From assembly GCA_963513935.1 (NCBI GenBank), contig OY740769.1:100977762-101041761 (forward strand): 64,000 nt of DNA, in the 5' to 3' direction. Of the stretch, positions 21,040 to 31,500 are shown one piece after another (position 1 is the stretch's first letter; each line of letters opens with the position of its first letter). Made by a program: the position numbers and the translations under genes. The DNA comes from Aphrophora alni (lineage: Eukaryota > Arthropoda > Insecta > Hemiptera > Aphrophoridae). Below the pieces are notes generated by a model, which saw only the letters and a program-made list of their open reading frames with translations, searched no databases and was not told the DNA's origin.

Positions 21040-21150
21040 TTGGTGTAGCTCGTGTATCACTGAAGAAGACGACCTTGTTGTTAAAACGCGTCTGATACTT
21101 AGGCATATTTTTTTGTGAGAATTGTGTTCTGTGTGTTTGTTATACTGCAC
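21040..21150. mobile_element. foldback MITE, right half only
   Basis: CTCGTGTATCACTGAAGAAG, then GACGACCTTGTTGTTAAAAC, then TTTTTGTGAGAATTGTGTTC matches the right arm of the complete copies at 1,195 and 23,196. The left arm is missing. Confidence 0.65.
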
Positions 21151-21855
21151 AGTAGTATGGTTCATAAATCTTCACATTACACCACAACTTCATTGAAATC
21201 ATTTGTTCCGATTTTGAGGTATTAGTACTTTTATGACGAAGACATCTATTTTAAACTGTTTATTCTAGCATTTATTTACTTTTAAAGTTTTTTAAATGGT
21301 TTATATCAGAAATGGCAACACTGGTGCAAATAGTTTAAACTTGAAGAAGTTTTCAAAGAATTTTCCGATTACCCAAAGTTATCAAATATATGTTTAAACA
21401 GTCATTTCAATATATTGCCGATATGTATTTTAACCAACTGCCACATAATAATCAAATCTTGCCAAAATTTGAATAACTTCCTTAAAGAGTTTAAAGGCGG
21501 CTATTTTTTGTTAATGATGTAACTTTTTTATATTTATTTAAAGTGAACTTATTTTTGGACTTTGTTTTTGTAGTTACAATATTTCTAAAGACTATATGGA
21601 CAATTTTTGTTGTTAATATTTTACTTTAGCTAACTTTTAACAAAGAAGATTATTTTGTATTATGAGTATAACCGACATTAAGAATACCATACTATATTAA
21701 ATAAACATAATATGTTTATAATAAATATAAACATAATAAATAAACAAATAAAATAAATATAAATATAAATAAACATAAATAAAATTTATAATAAATAAAA
21801 TATTATAAATGTAAACGTAATAAACCATTTTGTGTGACCATTTGAATTCGTAAAT
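21151..21855. other. unassigned stretch with AT-rich low-complexity DNA
   Basis: No gene recognised. Between about 21,690 and 21,825 the sequence is almost entirely A and T in ATAAATA/AACATAA words. Confidence 0.45.
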
Positions 21856-21861
21856 TGGATA

Positions 21862-22850
21862 TTGGGTAAACGTGAAACGGACGGTGGTTTTATCCATAAA
21901 ATCATGTTTAGCGATGAGGCACACTACCACCTTAACGGATTTGTAAATATACAAAATGCTCATATTTGGGGGTACAGAGAACCCTCATATCATTCACGAG
22001 AAGATACTGTATACACAAAGAGCAACTATTTGGTGCGGGTTTTGGAATGGCGGCATGATTGGGGCGTATTTCTTTGAAAATGAGGCTCGCGATGGAGTAA
22101 CAGTGACTGACGAACGTTACCGGAACATGATAATGGAGTTGTTGTGGCCTCAACTGGAAAGTACTGAATTGGACGATACGTGGATTCAACAGGACAGAGC
22201 AACCAGTCATACTGCTCGTGCACAATTGGTTTGTTGTCTGAAAAGTTTCCTGCACGTCTAATCTCACGAACGGCGATCAGAAATGGCCACCGAGGTATTG
22301 TGATTTAACACCATGCGATCAGAACTGGCCACCGAGGACTTGTGATTTAACACCATGCGATCAGAACTGGCCACCAAGGTCTTGCGATTTAACACCATGC
22401 GATAAAAACTGACCATCGGGGTCTTGAGATTTAACACAATGCGATCAGAACTGGCCACCGAGGTCTTGTGATTTAACACCATGCGATCAGAACTGGCCAT
22501 AGAGGTCTTGTGATTTAACACAATGCGATCAGAACTGGCCACCGAGGTCTTGTGATTTAACACAATGCGATCAGAACTGGCCATCGAGGTCTTGTGATTT
22601 AACACCATGCGATCAGAACTGGCCATAGAGGTCTTGTGTTTTAACACCATGCTACTTCTTCCTTTGGGGATATGTGAAATGTCCGCAACCCACGAACTAT
22701 ATTTCAACTCGAGGAACAAATCCAACGAGTTATTGTTGACATTGAACTGGAATTGTGTAGGAAGGTCATCGAAACTTTCAATCGACGGACAACAGTGTAC
22801 CAGCAGAGTCGCGAGGGACATTTGTCTGATATTTTAATTTGGGCTATTAT
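21862..22850 (+). pseudogene. mariner-like transposase pseudogene with an internal motif array
   Basis: Catalytic core of an insect mariner-like transposase. In order: KIMFSDEAHYHLNG with the first catalytic Asp (GAT at 21,913); a WG-x-x-NPH-IIHEK segment; ATIWCGFWNGGMIGAYFFEN; WIQQDRATSHTARAQL with the second Asp (GAC at 22,193); then the WPPR-CDLTPCD region; FFLWGYVK (about 22,656-22,680); and a C-terminal GHLSDILIW. The normal family continues from DLTPCD directly into FFLWGYVK. Here nine 42-bp copies of the WPPR-DLTPCD block intervene. At the junction with FFLWGYVK the third catalytic Asp codon is TAC (Tyr). At least three frameshifts (near 21,960, 22,250 and 22,695) and stop codons in array units 4, 6 and 9 show it is inactive. 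The N-terminal DNA-binding part is missing. Confidence 0.9.
22275..22652 (+). repeat. nine 42-bp units amplified from the transposase active site
   Basis: Exact period 42 bp, nine units, each GATCAGAACTGGCCACCGAG followed by a GTCTTGTGATTTAACACC core and ATGC, with scattered substitutions. One unit spells 14 residues that include CDLTPCD, so the repeat multiplies the third catalytic motif. The period is a multiple of three. Sequence differences between units suggest the amplification is not very recent. Confidence 0.95.
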
Positions 22851-22854
22851 GATT

Positions 22855-23195
22855 CATTTTAAGTTAATTTGAGCTTTTAAGATTCATTTTAAGAAATTTA
22901 ATCTCCATTTTTCTTTTGGTTCTGTTTCAATATATTCGACATTATACCCATTTTTCCAACAAAGCACAGTTATTGGCTTATTTTATCCGTTATTAATATT
23001 GTAGATCCTGTTACTCTCTACAAATTTCAATGCTTTGTCCCTTCGCAAACAAAAACGTCGCGCGGGGTCGCTATTTTCAGTGTCCAGGCGCTACCCCCAA
23101 TACTCACCTTATTAGATTGCACACATCCAACAGACTTTAAATGTATTTCAATTTCGAGAAATAAGGGAGACAATTTTATTTGGCAACTAATTTTA
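22855..23195. other. unassigned stretch
   Basis: AAGATTCATTTTAAG-type words repeat twice just after the transposase pseudogene (about 22,848-22,900). No inverted terminal repeat was identified with certainty. Confidence 0.35.
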
Positions 23196-23434
23196 CATAA
23201 AACTCGAACACAAGTTGTCACAAAAATGACGTTTACTTAATCAAATACGTTTCAACGACAGTCACCATCCTCAGTGATACACGAGCTACAATAACTAAAC
23301 TATAACTTCCATGAACTTATAAAGTTTTGTTCAGTTATTGTTGCTCATGTATCACTGAGGGTGGCGACATTGTCGTTGAAACGTATTTGATTAAGTAAAC
23401 GTCATTTTTGTGAGAACTAGTGTTGAGTTTTATT
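23196..23434. mobile_element. foldback MITE, copy 2
   Basis: Complete copy with long inverted arms: ATAAAACTCGAACACAAG at the left and TTGAGTTTTAT at the right; internal CAAAAATGACGTTTACTTAA on the left is matched by TTAAGTAAACGTCATTTTTG on the right. A unique centre of about 50 bp around 23,310 separates the arms. Better conserved than the copy at 1,195. Confidence 0.85.
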
Positions 23435-24600
23435 CTATCGAATATTATCCCACAAGTCGAGCTCAACATTTATTTATAATTACATAAAGACTGAGAGCTA
23501 CATCAGACCAAATTTGAAGACGTAGTCATGTAAAAAACACAATTTTCGAACGTTTACAGAATTTAAAATATATAAAACAGCCAATGTAGACGATTTTCTA
23601 AAACTGATTCTATACAGCAAGACCAACAAACAAATTTTAGTAATGATTCAGTCTGAACTCAAAATCGCTGATGACTAAATGTAAAAGAACAAATTATAAT
23701 TTATGGTAATTATATTCAGTATAGTCCTAAGAAAGATATGCTATAGAGGTAACGATTATGATGAGACGCTTGTAAATTACATGACTAAACCCATCGGTGC
23801 CAACTACAGCATCGTACCCAGACTTTGTCAGATAAAACGATCGATTATTAAAGACGAAGAGAGCATTTGTCGGTTGACAGCTGACAATAAACAAACGGTG
23901 ACTAGAATAGGCGCCGAAGATCAAGAAGGCACACGTGGGAACAACTTGAACGCAGGCCAGGATCTGTGCTTATATTGTCTCACACGTGTCATACCGACAA
24001 CTTTGTGTGCAATACATTATAATACTTGGGAATAAGTACTACTTGTCCAATAAATATTTACTCCAAAGTATTTTCTTAAACTATTACAGCATCTAAATAA
24101 ATAGTTTGAGTTTTGGTTTATCGCTATATATTTAGAATCCAATGTTTTTCTGTTTGTAAACTTAAAACTCAAGAACTGCTGTTCCTATATAAGTAACTTA
24201 TCTGATTAGGTTTTACTATGTTTCAATAAAATGTGTTTAATAGTTCAGTTCCCATTGCAAGGGTGATTACGAAACCTAAAATTGTTGACAAATTGTAGCC
24301 TACGCATTTTCTTAAAACTTTCGGCGATAACATTATATTTTTTGAGTGACAAATATGGTGTATCATTTGAATGTTAATTGAAACTGAATACTTGTTTGAA
24401 ATCGATGCAATAGTTCCGAGTTATAAATATTATTCTGCTGTTGAAAAATAAGAAATCTATATTTTCTGACAAATTTTCTTGCAACTTTTATTGACAACAT
24501 ATGTATTGTCAGTGACACAATTAGCTTGTGATTTGAATAATAATTGACACTGAACATTTTTTTGAAATGGGATTCCCGAGATGTAACAATTTTTGTGCTG
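23435..24600. other. unassigned stretch
   Basis: A 110-codon frame at 23,703-24,035 starts at ATG but carries no recognisable motif; it is the longest non-repeat frame in this stretch and I leave it as an unsupported hypothetical. Degenerate AT-rich repeats occur at about 24,340-24,600, where TCATTTGAATGTTAATTG and TGATTTGAATAATAATTG suggest a two-copy, 175-bp duplication. Confidence 0.35.
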
Positions 24601-24606
24601 AATATA

Positions 24607-26275
24607 TATGTCAGTGTATGTGATTATATATAAACAAAAATCTAGGTATGTGTATGTACTTATATATAAACAAATGTCTAGATCTGTGTATGTTTTTATA
24701 TATAAACAAAATATCTAGGTCAGTGTAAGTGCTTATATATAAACAAATGTGTATCTGTGTATGTGTTTATATATAAACAAATGTCTAGGTCAGTGTATGT
24801 GTTTATATATAAACAAATGTCTAGGTAAGTGTATGTGTTTATATATAAACAAATGTCTAGGTCATTGTATGTGTTTATATATAAACAAATGTCTAGGTAA
24901 GTGTATGTGTTTATATATAAACAAATGTCTAGGTCAGTGTATGTGTTTATATATAAACAAATGTCTAGGTAAGTGTATGTGTTTATATATAAACAAATGT
25001 CTAGGTCATTGTATGTGTTTATATATAAACAAATGTCTGGGTCAGTGTATGTGCTTATATATAAACCAATGCCTAGGTAAGTGTATGTGTTTATATATAA
25101 ACAAATGTCTAGGTCAGTGTATGTGTTTATATATAAACAAATGTCTAGGTAAGTGTATGTGTTTATATATAAACAAATGTCTAGGTCATTGTATGTGTTT
25201 ATATATAAACAAATGTCTGGGTCAGTGTATGTGCTTATATATAAACCAATGCCTAGGTCAGGGTATGTGTTTATATATAAACAAATGTCTAGGTCATTGT
25301 ATGTGTTTATATATAAACAAATGTCTAGGTAAGTGTATGTGTTTATATATAAACAAATGTCTAGGTCATTGTATGTGGTTATATATAAACAAATGTCTGG
25401 GTCAGTGTATGTGCTTATATATAAACAAATGTCTAGGTAAGTGTATGTGTTTATATATAAACAAATGTCTAGGTCATTGTATGTGTTTATATATAAACAA
25501 ATGTCTAGGTAAGTGTATGTGTTTATATATAAACAAATGTCTAGGTCAGTGTATGTGTTTATATATAAACAAATGTCTAGGTCAGTGTATGTGTTTATAT
25601 ATAAACAAATGTCTAGGTAAGTGTATGTGTTTATATATAAACAAATGTCTAGGTCATTGTATGTGTTTATATATAAACAAATGTCTGGGTCAGTGTATGT
25701 GCTTATATATAAACCAATGCCTAGGTCAGGGTATGTGTTTATATATAAACAAATGTCTAGGTAAGTGTATGTGTTTATATATAAACAAATGTCTAGGTCA
25801 GTGTATGTGTTTATATATAAACAAATGTCTGGGTCAGTGTATGTGCTTATATATAAACCAATGCCTAGGTCAGGGTATGTGTTTATATATAAACAAATGT
25901 CTAGGTCAGTGTATGTGTTTATATATAAACAAATGTCTAGGTCATTGTATGTGTTTATATATAAACAAATGTCTAGGTAAGTGTATGTGTTTATATATAA
26001 ACAAATGTCTAGGTCATTGTATGTGTTTATATATAAACAAATGTCTGGGTCAGTGTATGTGTTTATATATAAACCAATGCCTAGGTCAGGGTATGTGTTT
26101 ATATATAAACAAATGTCTAGATCAGTGTATGTGTTTAAATATAAACAAATGTCTCGGTTAGTGTATGAGTTTATATATAAACAAATGTCTATGTCAATGT
26201 ATGTGTTTATATATAAACAAATGTCTAGGATAGTGTATGTATTTATATATAAACAAATGTCTAGGTCAGTTTATG
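24607..26275 (+). repeat. 36-bp minisatellite, about 46 units, open in one frame for 470 codons
   Basis: The unit is GTGTATGTGTTTATATATAA followed by ACAAATGTCTAGGTCA, with the palindrome TTTATATATAAA at its centre. Units differ at the end (GTCAG, GTAAG or GTCATT) and by a CTTATA/ACCAATGCC variant that recurs in sets, showing higher-order copying. The period is divisible by three, and one frame (24,749-26,161) stays open, spelling a 12-residue repeat CMCLYINKCLG plus Gln, Lys or His. The first few units are diverged and of unequal length. I regard the frame as a consequence of the period rather than a gene, because there is no start context, no flanking coding sequence and the variation is not synonymous. 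Confidence 0.95.
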
Positions 26276-26695
26276 TGGCCCCACCCCTCCCATTCCCTCC
26301 AAACCTCTCATCTGTGTCAGGATTGAGGTTTTGTCGGGTGCAATGATATGAAAACGTGTAGGGTCATTTTTCAAAACCATTTTGACGGTAAAACTGGTAC
26401 TTCCCGGTAGACCTGCGAGTGTTTGGGGATTGACCCCTGTAAAATGTGTCTCAGCGCGGTAGTTAGTGAACTGAACGTCGTACGGACCTCGGACCTTCAC
26501 CGTTGTGTCGGATATATCGAATAAAATCGAAAACCGTTCACTTTGAAAAGCGGAAACGACAGTGGTTTTTCGGTGAGCGTCAATGAATTGCCGACGTTCT
26601 GAAACGTAGAAAATGCTATCTTCCGTCAAAGCATACCTATTTCCGGTTCGACTTCCGTATTTCCGAAATGACCTCAGGGTCGTGTTTGATATCAA
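26261..26695 (-). CDS. hypothetical protein, unrecognised
   Basis: A 144-codon minus-strand frame from an ATG at 26,695 in a CpG-rich block. The product is hydrophilic, with segments such as GSRTGNRYALTEDSIFYV and RFHIIAPDKTSILTQMRG; I recognise no domain, signal peptide or membrane segment. Its last codons run into the edge of the 36-bp array, so the 3' end is probably not native. GC and CpG content exceed the surroundings, which is the main reason to list it. It may be an exon, part of a mobile element or chance. Confidence that it is a real gene is low. Confidence 0.25.
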   Translation of the reverse strand: MISNTTLRSFRKYGSRTGNRYALTEDSIFYVSERRQFIDAHRKTTVVSAFQSERFSILFDISDTTVKVRGPYDVQFTNYRAETHFTGVNPQTLAGLPGSTSFTVKMVLKNDPTRFHIIAPDKTSILTQMRGLEGMGGVGPHKLT

Positions 26696-26739
26696 AATAT
26701 GTTTTCGGGTACGGGGAACACAATGGCGACGTTATCGCA

Positions 26740-27095
26740 CCGATATCCGTTACCCGTATCGAGATATGAACGTGTGTTTTGTGTGTATGTGAGTGCGTGG
26801 GATTATGTTGGTGCGTGCGTGTGCGTGTGTGTGTGTGCGCGCGTTGGACTGGGGGCATGGCTAGCGACGTTGCCACGGCTCCAGGGCGAGGGAACGATGT
26901 TGCCATGGCTCCAGGGCGGGGAACGACGTTGCCATTGCTCCAGGCACCGGGCTTAAGTCACGTGATCAAAATGCTGCCCTCTGATTGCCTCTGTCCTCAA
27001 CTGCACTCGTATCTACTTAGATTCTATAACACTCCATCCTGAGTTTTACATATTAAAGAATCCAAATTTAGCAATCAACGCGGTCAGAGCCGAAG
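26740..27095 (+). promoter_or_regulatory. CpG-rich island with three direct repeats
   Basis: Contains a (TG)n/(CG) run at about 26,809-26,842, three imperfect direct repeats of about 31 bp (GACGTTGCCACGGCTCCAGG and relatives, 26,870-26,945), and further on CTATAACACTCC and a CGCGGTCAGAGCCGAAGG segment. The order of direct repeats, promoter-like words and a GTCAGAGCCG stretch recalls the U3 and start of the leader of an LTR retrotransposon, but no LTR pair is present. The function is unknown. Confidence 0.3.
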
Positions 27096-27099
27096 GCAA

Positions 27100-27785
27100 A
27101 TTAATATGTGTACACAAAGCCCGATTTCATCAATATCGGTGTTCTCCTTCTCCTCCACCCATGTCAAGCTGGAAATGGTAGATCAAAATTCCAGTTTGTA
27201 AAAAATTATAAACTACACATACCTAAATGTCATATTTACAGTAATACTAATCGATTACCTAAAATCTGGAGCATTTATTTCCATTGGTATTTAGAAAAAG
27301 TATTGGTTTTATTATATGATTTTGTTTTTCCAGCTCTAGTTTCAAAAATAAGAACATGTGTATTCATAATACGACTTCCTGCTCACAGACGTGAACACAC
27401 TACTGCAGAAAGACAATGCTACATACAGACCTTGCCAGGTGAGAAGGCTTCACGTCTCTAGACAATGTTAAGAAAAATAAATAAGAAGAAACCGATTTTC
27501 AACAAGTGTTTAATTATTCAAAAATGGTTGTGTGGGTATTTTATTGTCGTAGATAATGAAACAACCGTCGTGAGAATTTTCCCAACAAGTTTTCAAAGTT
27601 CTGTTAAATTAATTCAGTCTAAGATTGAAAGGTTTCTATCCTATCTAACTTGTGAAGTGACAGAACCATATTCAATACATAAATGGTGCAAAAACAATGC
27701 ACAAACTCGTTCGTTTCACGCTAGACAAGAAAGACAGATATAATTCAAAAAATCACTTTTTAGATCTGAAAATGGAAATATCCGA
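27100..27785. other. unassigned stretch with two unrecognised frames
   Basis: Open frames of 117 codons (27,108-27,461) and 92 codons (27,465-27,743) lie on the plus strand in tandem. Neither has a recognisable motif and the local composition is ordinary, so I do not support them as genes. Confidence 0.35.
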
Positions 27786-27789
27786 AATA

Positions 27790-28176
27790 ATTGTCAAAAT
27801 TTAAAAACTTTTTTTTACCAATATTCACGCTTGATGGGCACGAAAAAGTGACATTCGATTTGTTGTCAATCCATTGTCGTTGTCGTCTGTACGTAGACAC
27901 GATAACAGCCACAGAAAATAAACTAGGAACATGGTACAAGGGGACTATAGTGTGCTCATGTAGAACCCTGTTGAAATTCAGAAAAAATCATATCCTCGCA
28001 TGTTATTCAACTTACGTTAAAAACTAAAAAAAGATACAAATTTGCAGATTTCATGTAATGGTACCAATCTCACCGGTCTAGGATGAAAATAACAAAATTA
28101 TTATAGGAAACATAAATTTCAATCCTGAACTCCCAAGAAAATGTGATATTGGTATTGTTACGGGATCTAGTAGGAT
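27790..28176 (+). repeat. dispersed family D, copy 1 (5' part)
   Basis: Landmarks TTGTCGTTGTCGTCTGTACG, AGACACGATAACAGCCAC, TGCTCATGTAGAACCCTGTT, GAAATTCAG and TGAACTCCCAAGAAAATGTG recur in order at 56,030-56,480 and 58,050-58,690. No coding capacity. The 144-bp array follows without a break. Confidence 0.75.
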
Positions 28177-29040
28177 CAAGTCGCCAAAATGAATTTAGCG
28201 GGTGGAACTCCCCGCACTAAGACACAGTCGACAACAAGAATGTAGTGATAGAGGCTACACCATTACAAGGTTATGAAATCACTCTGTAAGATCACTTGAT
28301 ATAATAAACTTTGCAAGGCCCGAGTCACCAACATGAATGTAGCGAGTGGTGCTCCCCGCACTAAGACACAGTCGACAACAAGAATGTAGTGATAGAGGCT
28401 ACACAATTACGAGTTTCGGAAATCACTCTGTAAGATCACTTGATGTAATAAACTTTGCAAGGCCCGAGTCACCAACATGAATGTAGCGAGTGGTGCTCCC
28501 CGCACTAAGACACAGTCGACAACAAGAATGTAGTGATAGAGGCTACACAATTACGAGTTTCGGAAATCACTCTGTAAGATCACTTGATGTAATAAACTTT
28601 GCAAGGCCCGAGTCACCAACATGAATGTAGCGAGTGGTGCTCCCCGCACTAAGACACAGTCGACAACAAGAATGTAGTGATAGAGGCTACACAATTACGA
28701 GTTTCGGAAATCACTCTGTAAGATCACTTGATGTAATAAACTTTGCAAGGCCCGAGTCACCAACATGAATGTAGCGAGTGGTGCTCCCCGCACTAAGACA
28801 CAGTCGACGACAAGAATGTAGTGATAGAGGCTACACAATTACGAGTTTCGGAAATCACTCTGTAAGATCACTTGATGTAATAAACTTTGCAAGGCCCGAG
28901 TCACCAACATGAATGTAGAGGGTGGTGTTCCCCGCATTAAGACACAGTCGACGACAAGAATGTAGTGATAGAGGCTACACAATTACGAGTTTCGGAAATC
29001 ACTCTGTAAGATCACTTGATGTAATAAACTTTGCAAGGCC
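28177..29040 (+). repeat. six 144-bp tandem units inside family D
   Basis: Exact period 144 bp: the CGAGTCACCAACATGAATGT landmark starts at 28,321, 28,465, 28,609, 28,753 and 28,897, and the first (diverged) unit at 28,177; the array ends at 29,040. Each unit carries ACACAGTCGACAACAAGAAT, CACAATTACGAGTTTCGGAA and GTAAGATCACTTGATGTAAT. Single counterparts of these landmarks occur in family D copies near 56,640-56,740 and 58,750-58,850. The inner units are almost identical and the outer two more diverged. Confidence 0.95.
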
Positions 29041-29115
29041 CGAGAGAGCAAAATTAGACAATTAGCAAAATTAGACAAAATTATATTAAATTGCATGGTG
29101 GGGATGGTAAAGTAA
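29041..29115 (+). repeat. family D, copy 1 (3' part)
   Basis: AGAGAGCAAAATTAGAC followed by TTAAATTGCATGGTGGGGAT corresponds to AAGAAAGCAATTTTCAAG and TGTATGATGGGACTGGG in the copy at 56,760-56,815, so the array lies within the element rather than beside it. Confidence 0.55.
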
Positions 29116-29750
29116 CCCCATCTAATAGTTTACAAATTATTTTATTTTTACGGCTGCGCTTTATGAAATTTTTTTTCATGACATTTAACTATTTAGATTG
29201 GTCGCTAACCCCCGTCCTTAATCACAATTTGATTGAAATCGTTTGAACCAATTTTAAAATACTACATCTACGAAGTTCACCATTTATTTTCACTTTTTAA
29301 AATCGTCAGACTATCATTTTGAAAGAGATGAAGACAAATACTTTTTTTTTGTCTGGGTGTGAGAAAGTTGGTGCAATGTTTTTGAATTCAATGAAACTCG
29401 CGTTGTATATTACAAAGAGGAAATCCCCTAAGCTGACATTCCAGTTGTACAATCAAGGACTTGCCTATTGATCTTAGACTTAACATCGTGCACCCTCACT
29501 ATACAATGCGCTTTGATTCTTCACTTTTAGGTTATTCACAATGTAAGAGTTGGAGTGTTTAAGTTGCACAAACTTCGCTAGGTACAAAATGGATGTGTAA
29601 AATAATTTATTATTTAAGAATTGTAAGACATTTTTCTTTATACTCTAGAGAAAGTTAAGTTATTGCAAAAAAACGTTCATAGCTGTGCACTATTTAGGAA
29701 TAAAACCATGGGATTCTAGTTACAATGCCTAGAAAATTTCTTGCACTTCT
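29116..29750. other. unassigned stretch
   Basis: No gene recognised. Confidence 0.4.
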
Positions 29751-29754
29751 CTTT

Positions 29755-30200
29755 TTACTTACCCAATACCAGAAGTAGACGGAAAGTTTGGTAATCGTGA
29801 ACAATTACGAACTAGTGAAAAATTAGATATTCGTAAAATAACGAGGTCCACTAAAGCTGAGTCATCGATACAAGAGTAAAGAGTGGGAGGCCCATTCATA
29901 TATGTACAGCGTAGAGACCCGCTAGGACAAGACACATTCAAGAGGGTAACGAGTGCAGACTTTCAAATAAATGCACAACTACGATCCGAACCGATGTCAA
30001 GAAAGTAGTAATATTCACAATTACAATGTTCAGAAAACCTGTATAACAATTGTTTTAATCAAATTTACCCTATTGGATAAGAACTCTTGATCTACCAATA
30101 CAATTTAATATTTACCAACCAAAAACTTTTAGGAATTAGATTCAGAGGATTTGCTTGTAATGACCCCCATCAACTTGATTTTTTAAATTTTTAGGTGAAA
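29755..30200 (+). repeat. dispersed family D, copy 2
   Basis: Begins with ACCCAATACCAGAAGTAG and GTTTGGTAAT, matching the 5' end of the copy at 55,985, then skips to the 3' part: GATGTCAAGAAAGTAGTAAT, ACAATTACAATGTTCAG, TGTATAACAATTGTTTTAAT and CTCTTGATCTACCAATAC. The TGTCGTCT core is absent, so this copy is internally deleted. Confidence 0.6.
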
Positions 30201-30289
30201 ATCTCCCTCACGAAAAGTGCATTAAATGGTTATAAACTTAAAACTAACAAATAGAACTTTAACTAAAAACTATAACTTAAAATTGATAA

Positions 30290-30890
30290 AAATTATCAAC
30301 ATTAAAACGACTTAACAATCGTAAACTTTGATGAAAATCAATAAGCAACAACATAACAAGTTAACAATAAAGATAAAATTCAACAAACAACAACATAACA
30401 AATTATCAATAATAACTAAGATAAAATTCAACATAACAAGTTAATAATAATAAACTAAAAAAAAATCCAACAAATAACAACATAACAAGTTAACAATAAG
30501 AACTAAGACAAAATTCAACAAACAACAACATTACAAGTTAACAATAACAACTAAGATAAAATTTTAAAAACAAGTTAACAATAATAAACTAAAATAAAAT
30601 TCAATAAACAACAACATAAAAAGTTAACAATAATAAATTAAGATAAAATTCAATAATCAACAACATTACAAGTTAACAATAACAACTAAGATAAAATTTT
30701 AAAAAACAAGTTAACAATAATAAACTAAAATAAAATTCAACAAACAACAACATTACAAGTTAACAATAACAACTAAGATAAAATTTTAAAAACAAGTTAA
30801 CAATAATAAACTAAAATAAAATTCAATAAACAACAACATAAAAAGTTAACAATAATAAATTAAGATAAAATTCAAGAATCAACAAAATAA
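30290..30890. repeat. A-rich degenerate tandem array
   Basis: Built from AACAAGTTAACAATAATAAA and CTAAGATAAAATTCAACAAA words. The basic period is about 60 bp, with a longer pattern of roughly 170 bp that includes an AAATTTTAAAAA variant, repeated from about 30,530 on. No coding content. Confidence 0.85.
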
Positions 30891-31074
30891 GAATATTCTA
30901 AGACTGTAAAGAGGACTCATCAAAAACAGAGGACTATTTGAATCGAATTGGGTGAACAAATTTCGTACGCACATTTCTCAGTACGAAACAAGTTATTAAG
31001 ATGTGCTTTACCGTTAGAACACTCCGACAGAATAGAAATTGGGACGGATTCCCGTATCCCATCAGAAATACATG

Positions 31075-31500
31075 TGGATCGTAGATTATGTCACTGTCTG
31101 TCTATCTTAAGTGCGGTCTAAAATACAAACGCGCGAAACGACTTTAATCAAAGTTGGAATGAGGCAAATATTGGTCACATTTCGGGACGTGTTTTATTTT
31201 TGTGATAAGTCAAAATTTGGGGGTAATTGCCATAAAAGAAACGATTGTCTCAAATTTATAAATCGACTCAAAGTGTAGCATCTAACCGTAAAATAGCTTG
31301 GTTGGTCGCCATCTCTCCGAAAATGAGGGTTTGTGAGTTTTCGGTAAAAACCAAAAATACAGCAATGGTGGAGTTACAAAACACTTAATTTATAAAAAAT
31401 GGCTTTACTGATATTGTTCAAATTTGAAAGTAATATGAAGATTAATGACTCGCAGAAATATTATGATTCAGGAATAATTGGCAAAATAAACAAAAATTAA
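31075..31500 (+). repeat. dispersed family A, copy 3
   Basis: Landmarks CTGTCTGTCTATCTTAAG, CGACTTTAATCAAAGTTGG, GGGGTAATTGCCATAAAAGA, GGTCGCCATCTCTCCGAAAA, AGATTAATGACTCGC and GGAATAATTGGCAAA. This is the longest copy in the window and a good reference for the family. Confidence 0.7.

Noticed and set aside
22264..22821. 185-codon minus-strand frame with a SDRMVLNHKTS repeat
   Set aside because: Antisense reading of the 42-bp transposase-derived array.
24749..26161. A 470-codon open frame as a cysteine-rich repeat protein
   Set aside because: It is wholly made of a 36-bp tandem repeat whose period is a multiple of three. There is no start context, and unit variation looks neutral.
28177..29040. 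CRISPR-like array
   Set aside because: The whole 144-bp unit is repeated without unique spacers, and the sequence is eukaryotic. The same holds for all other arrays in the window.
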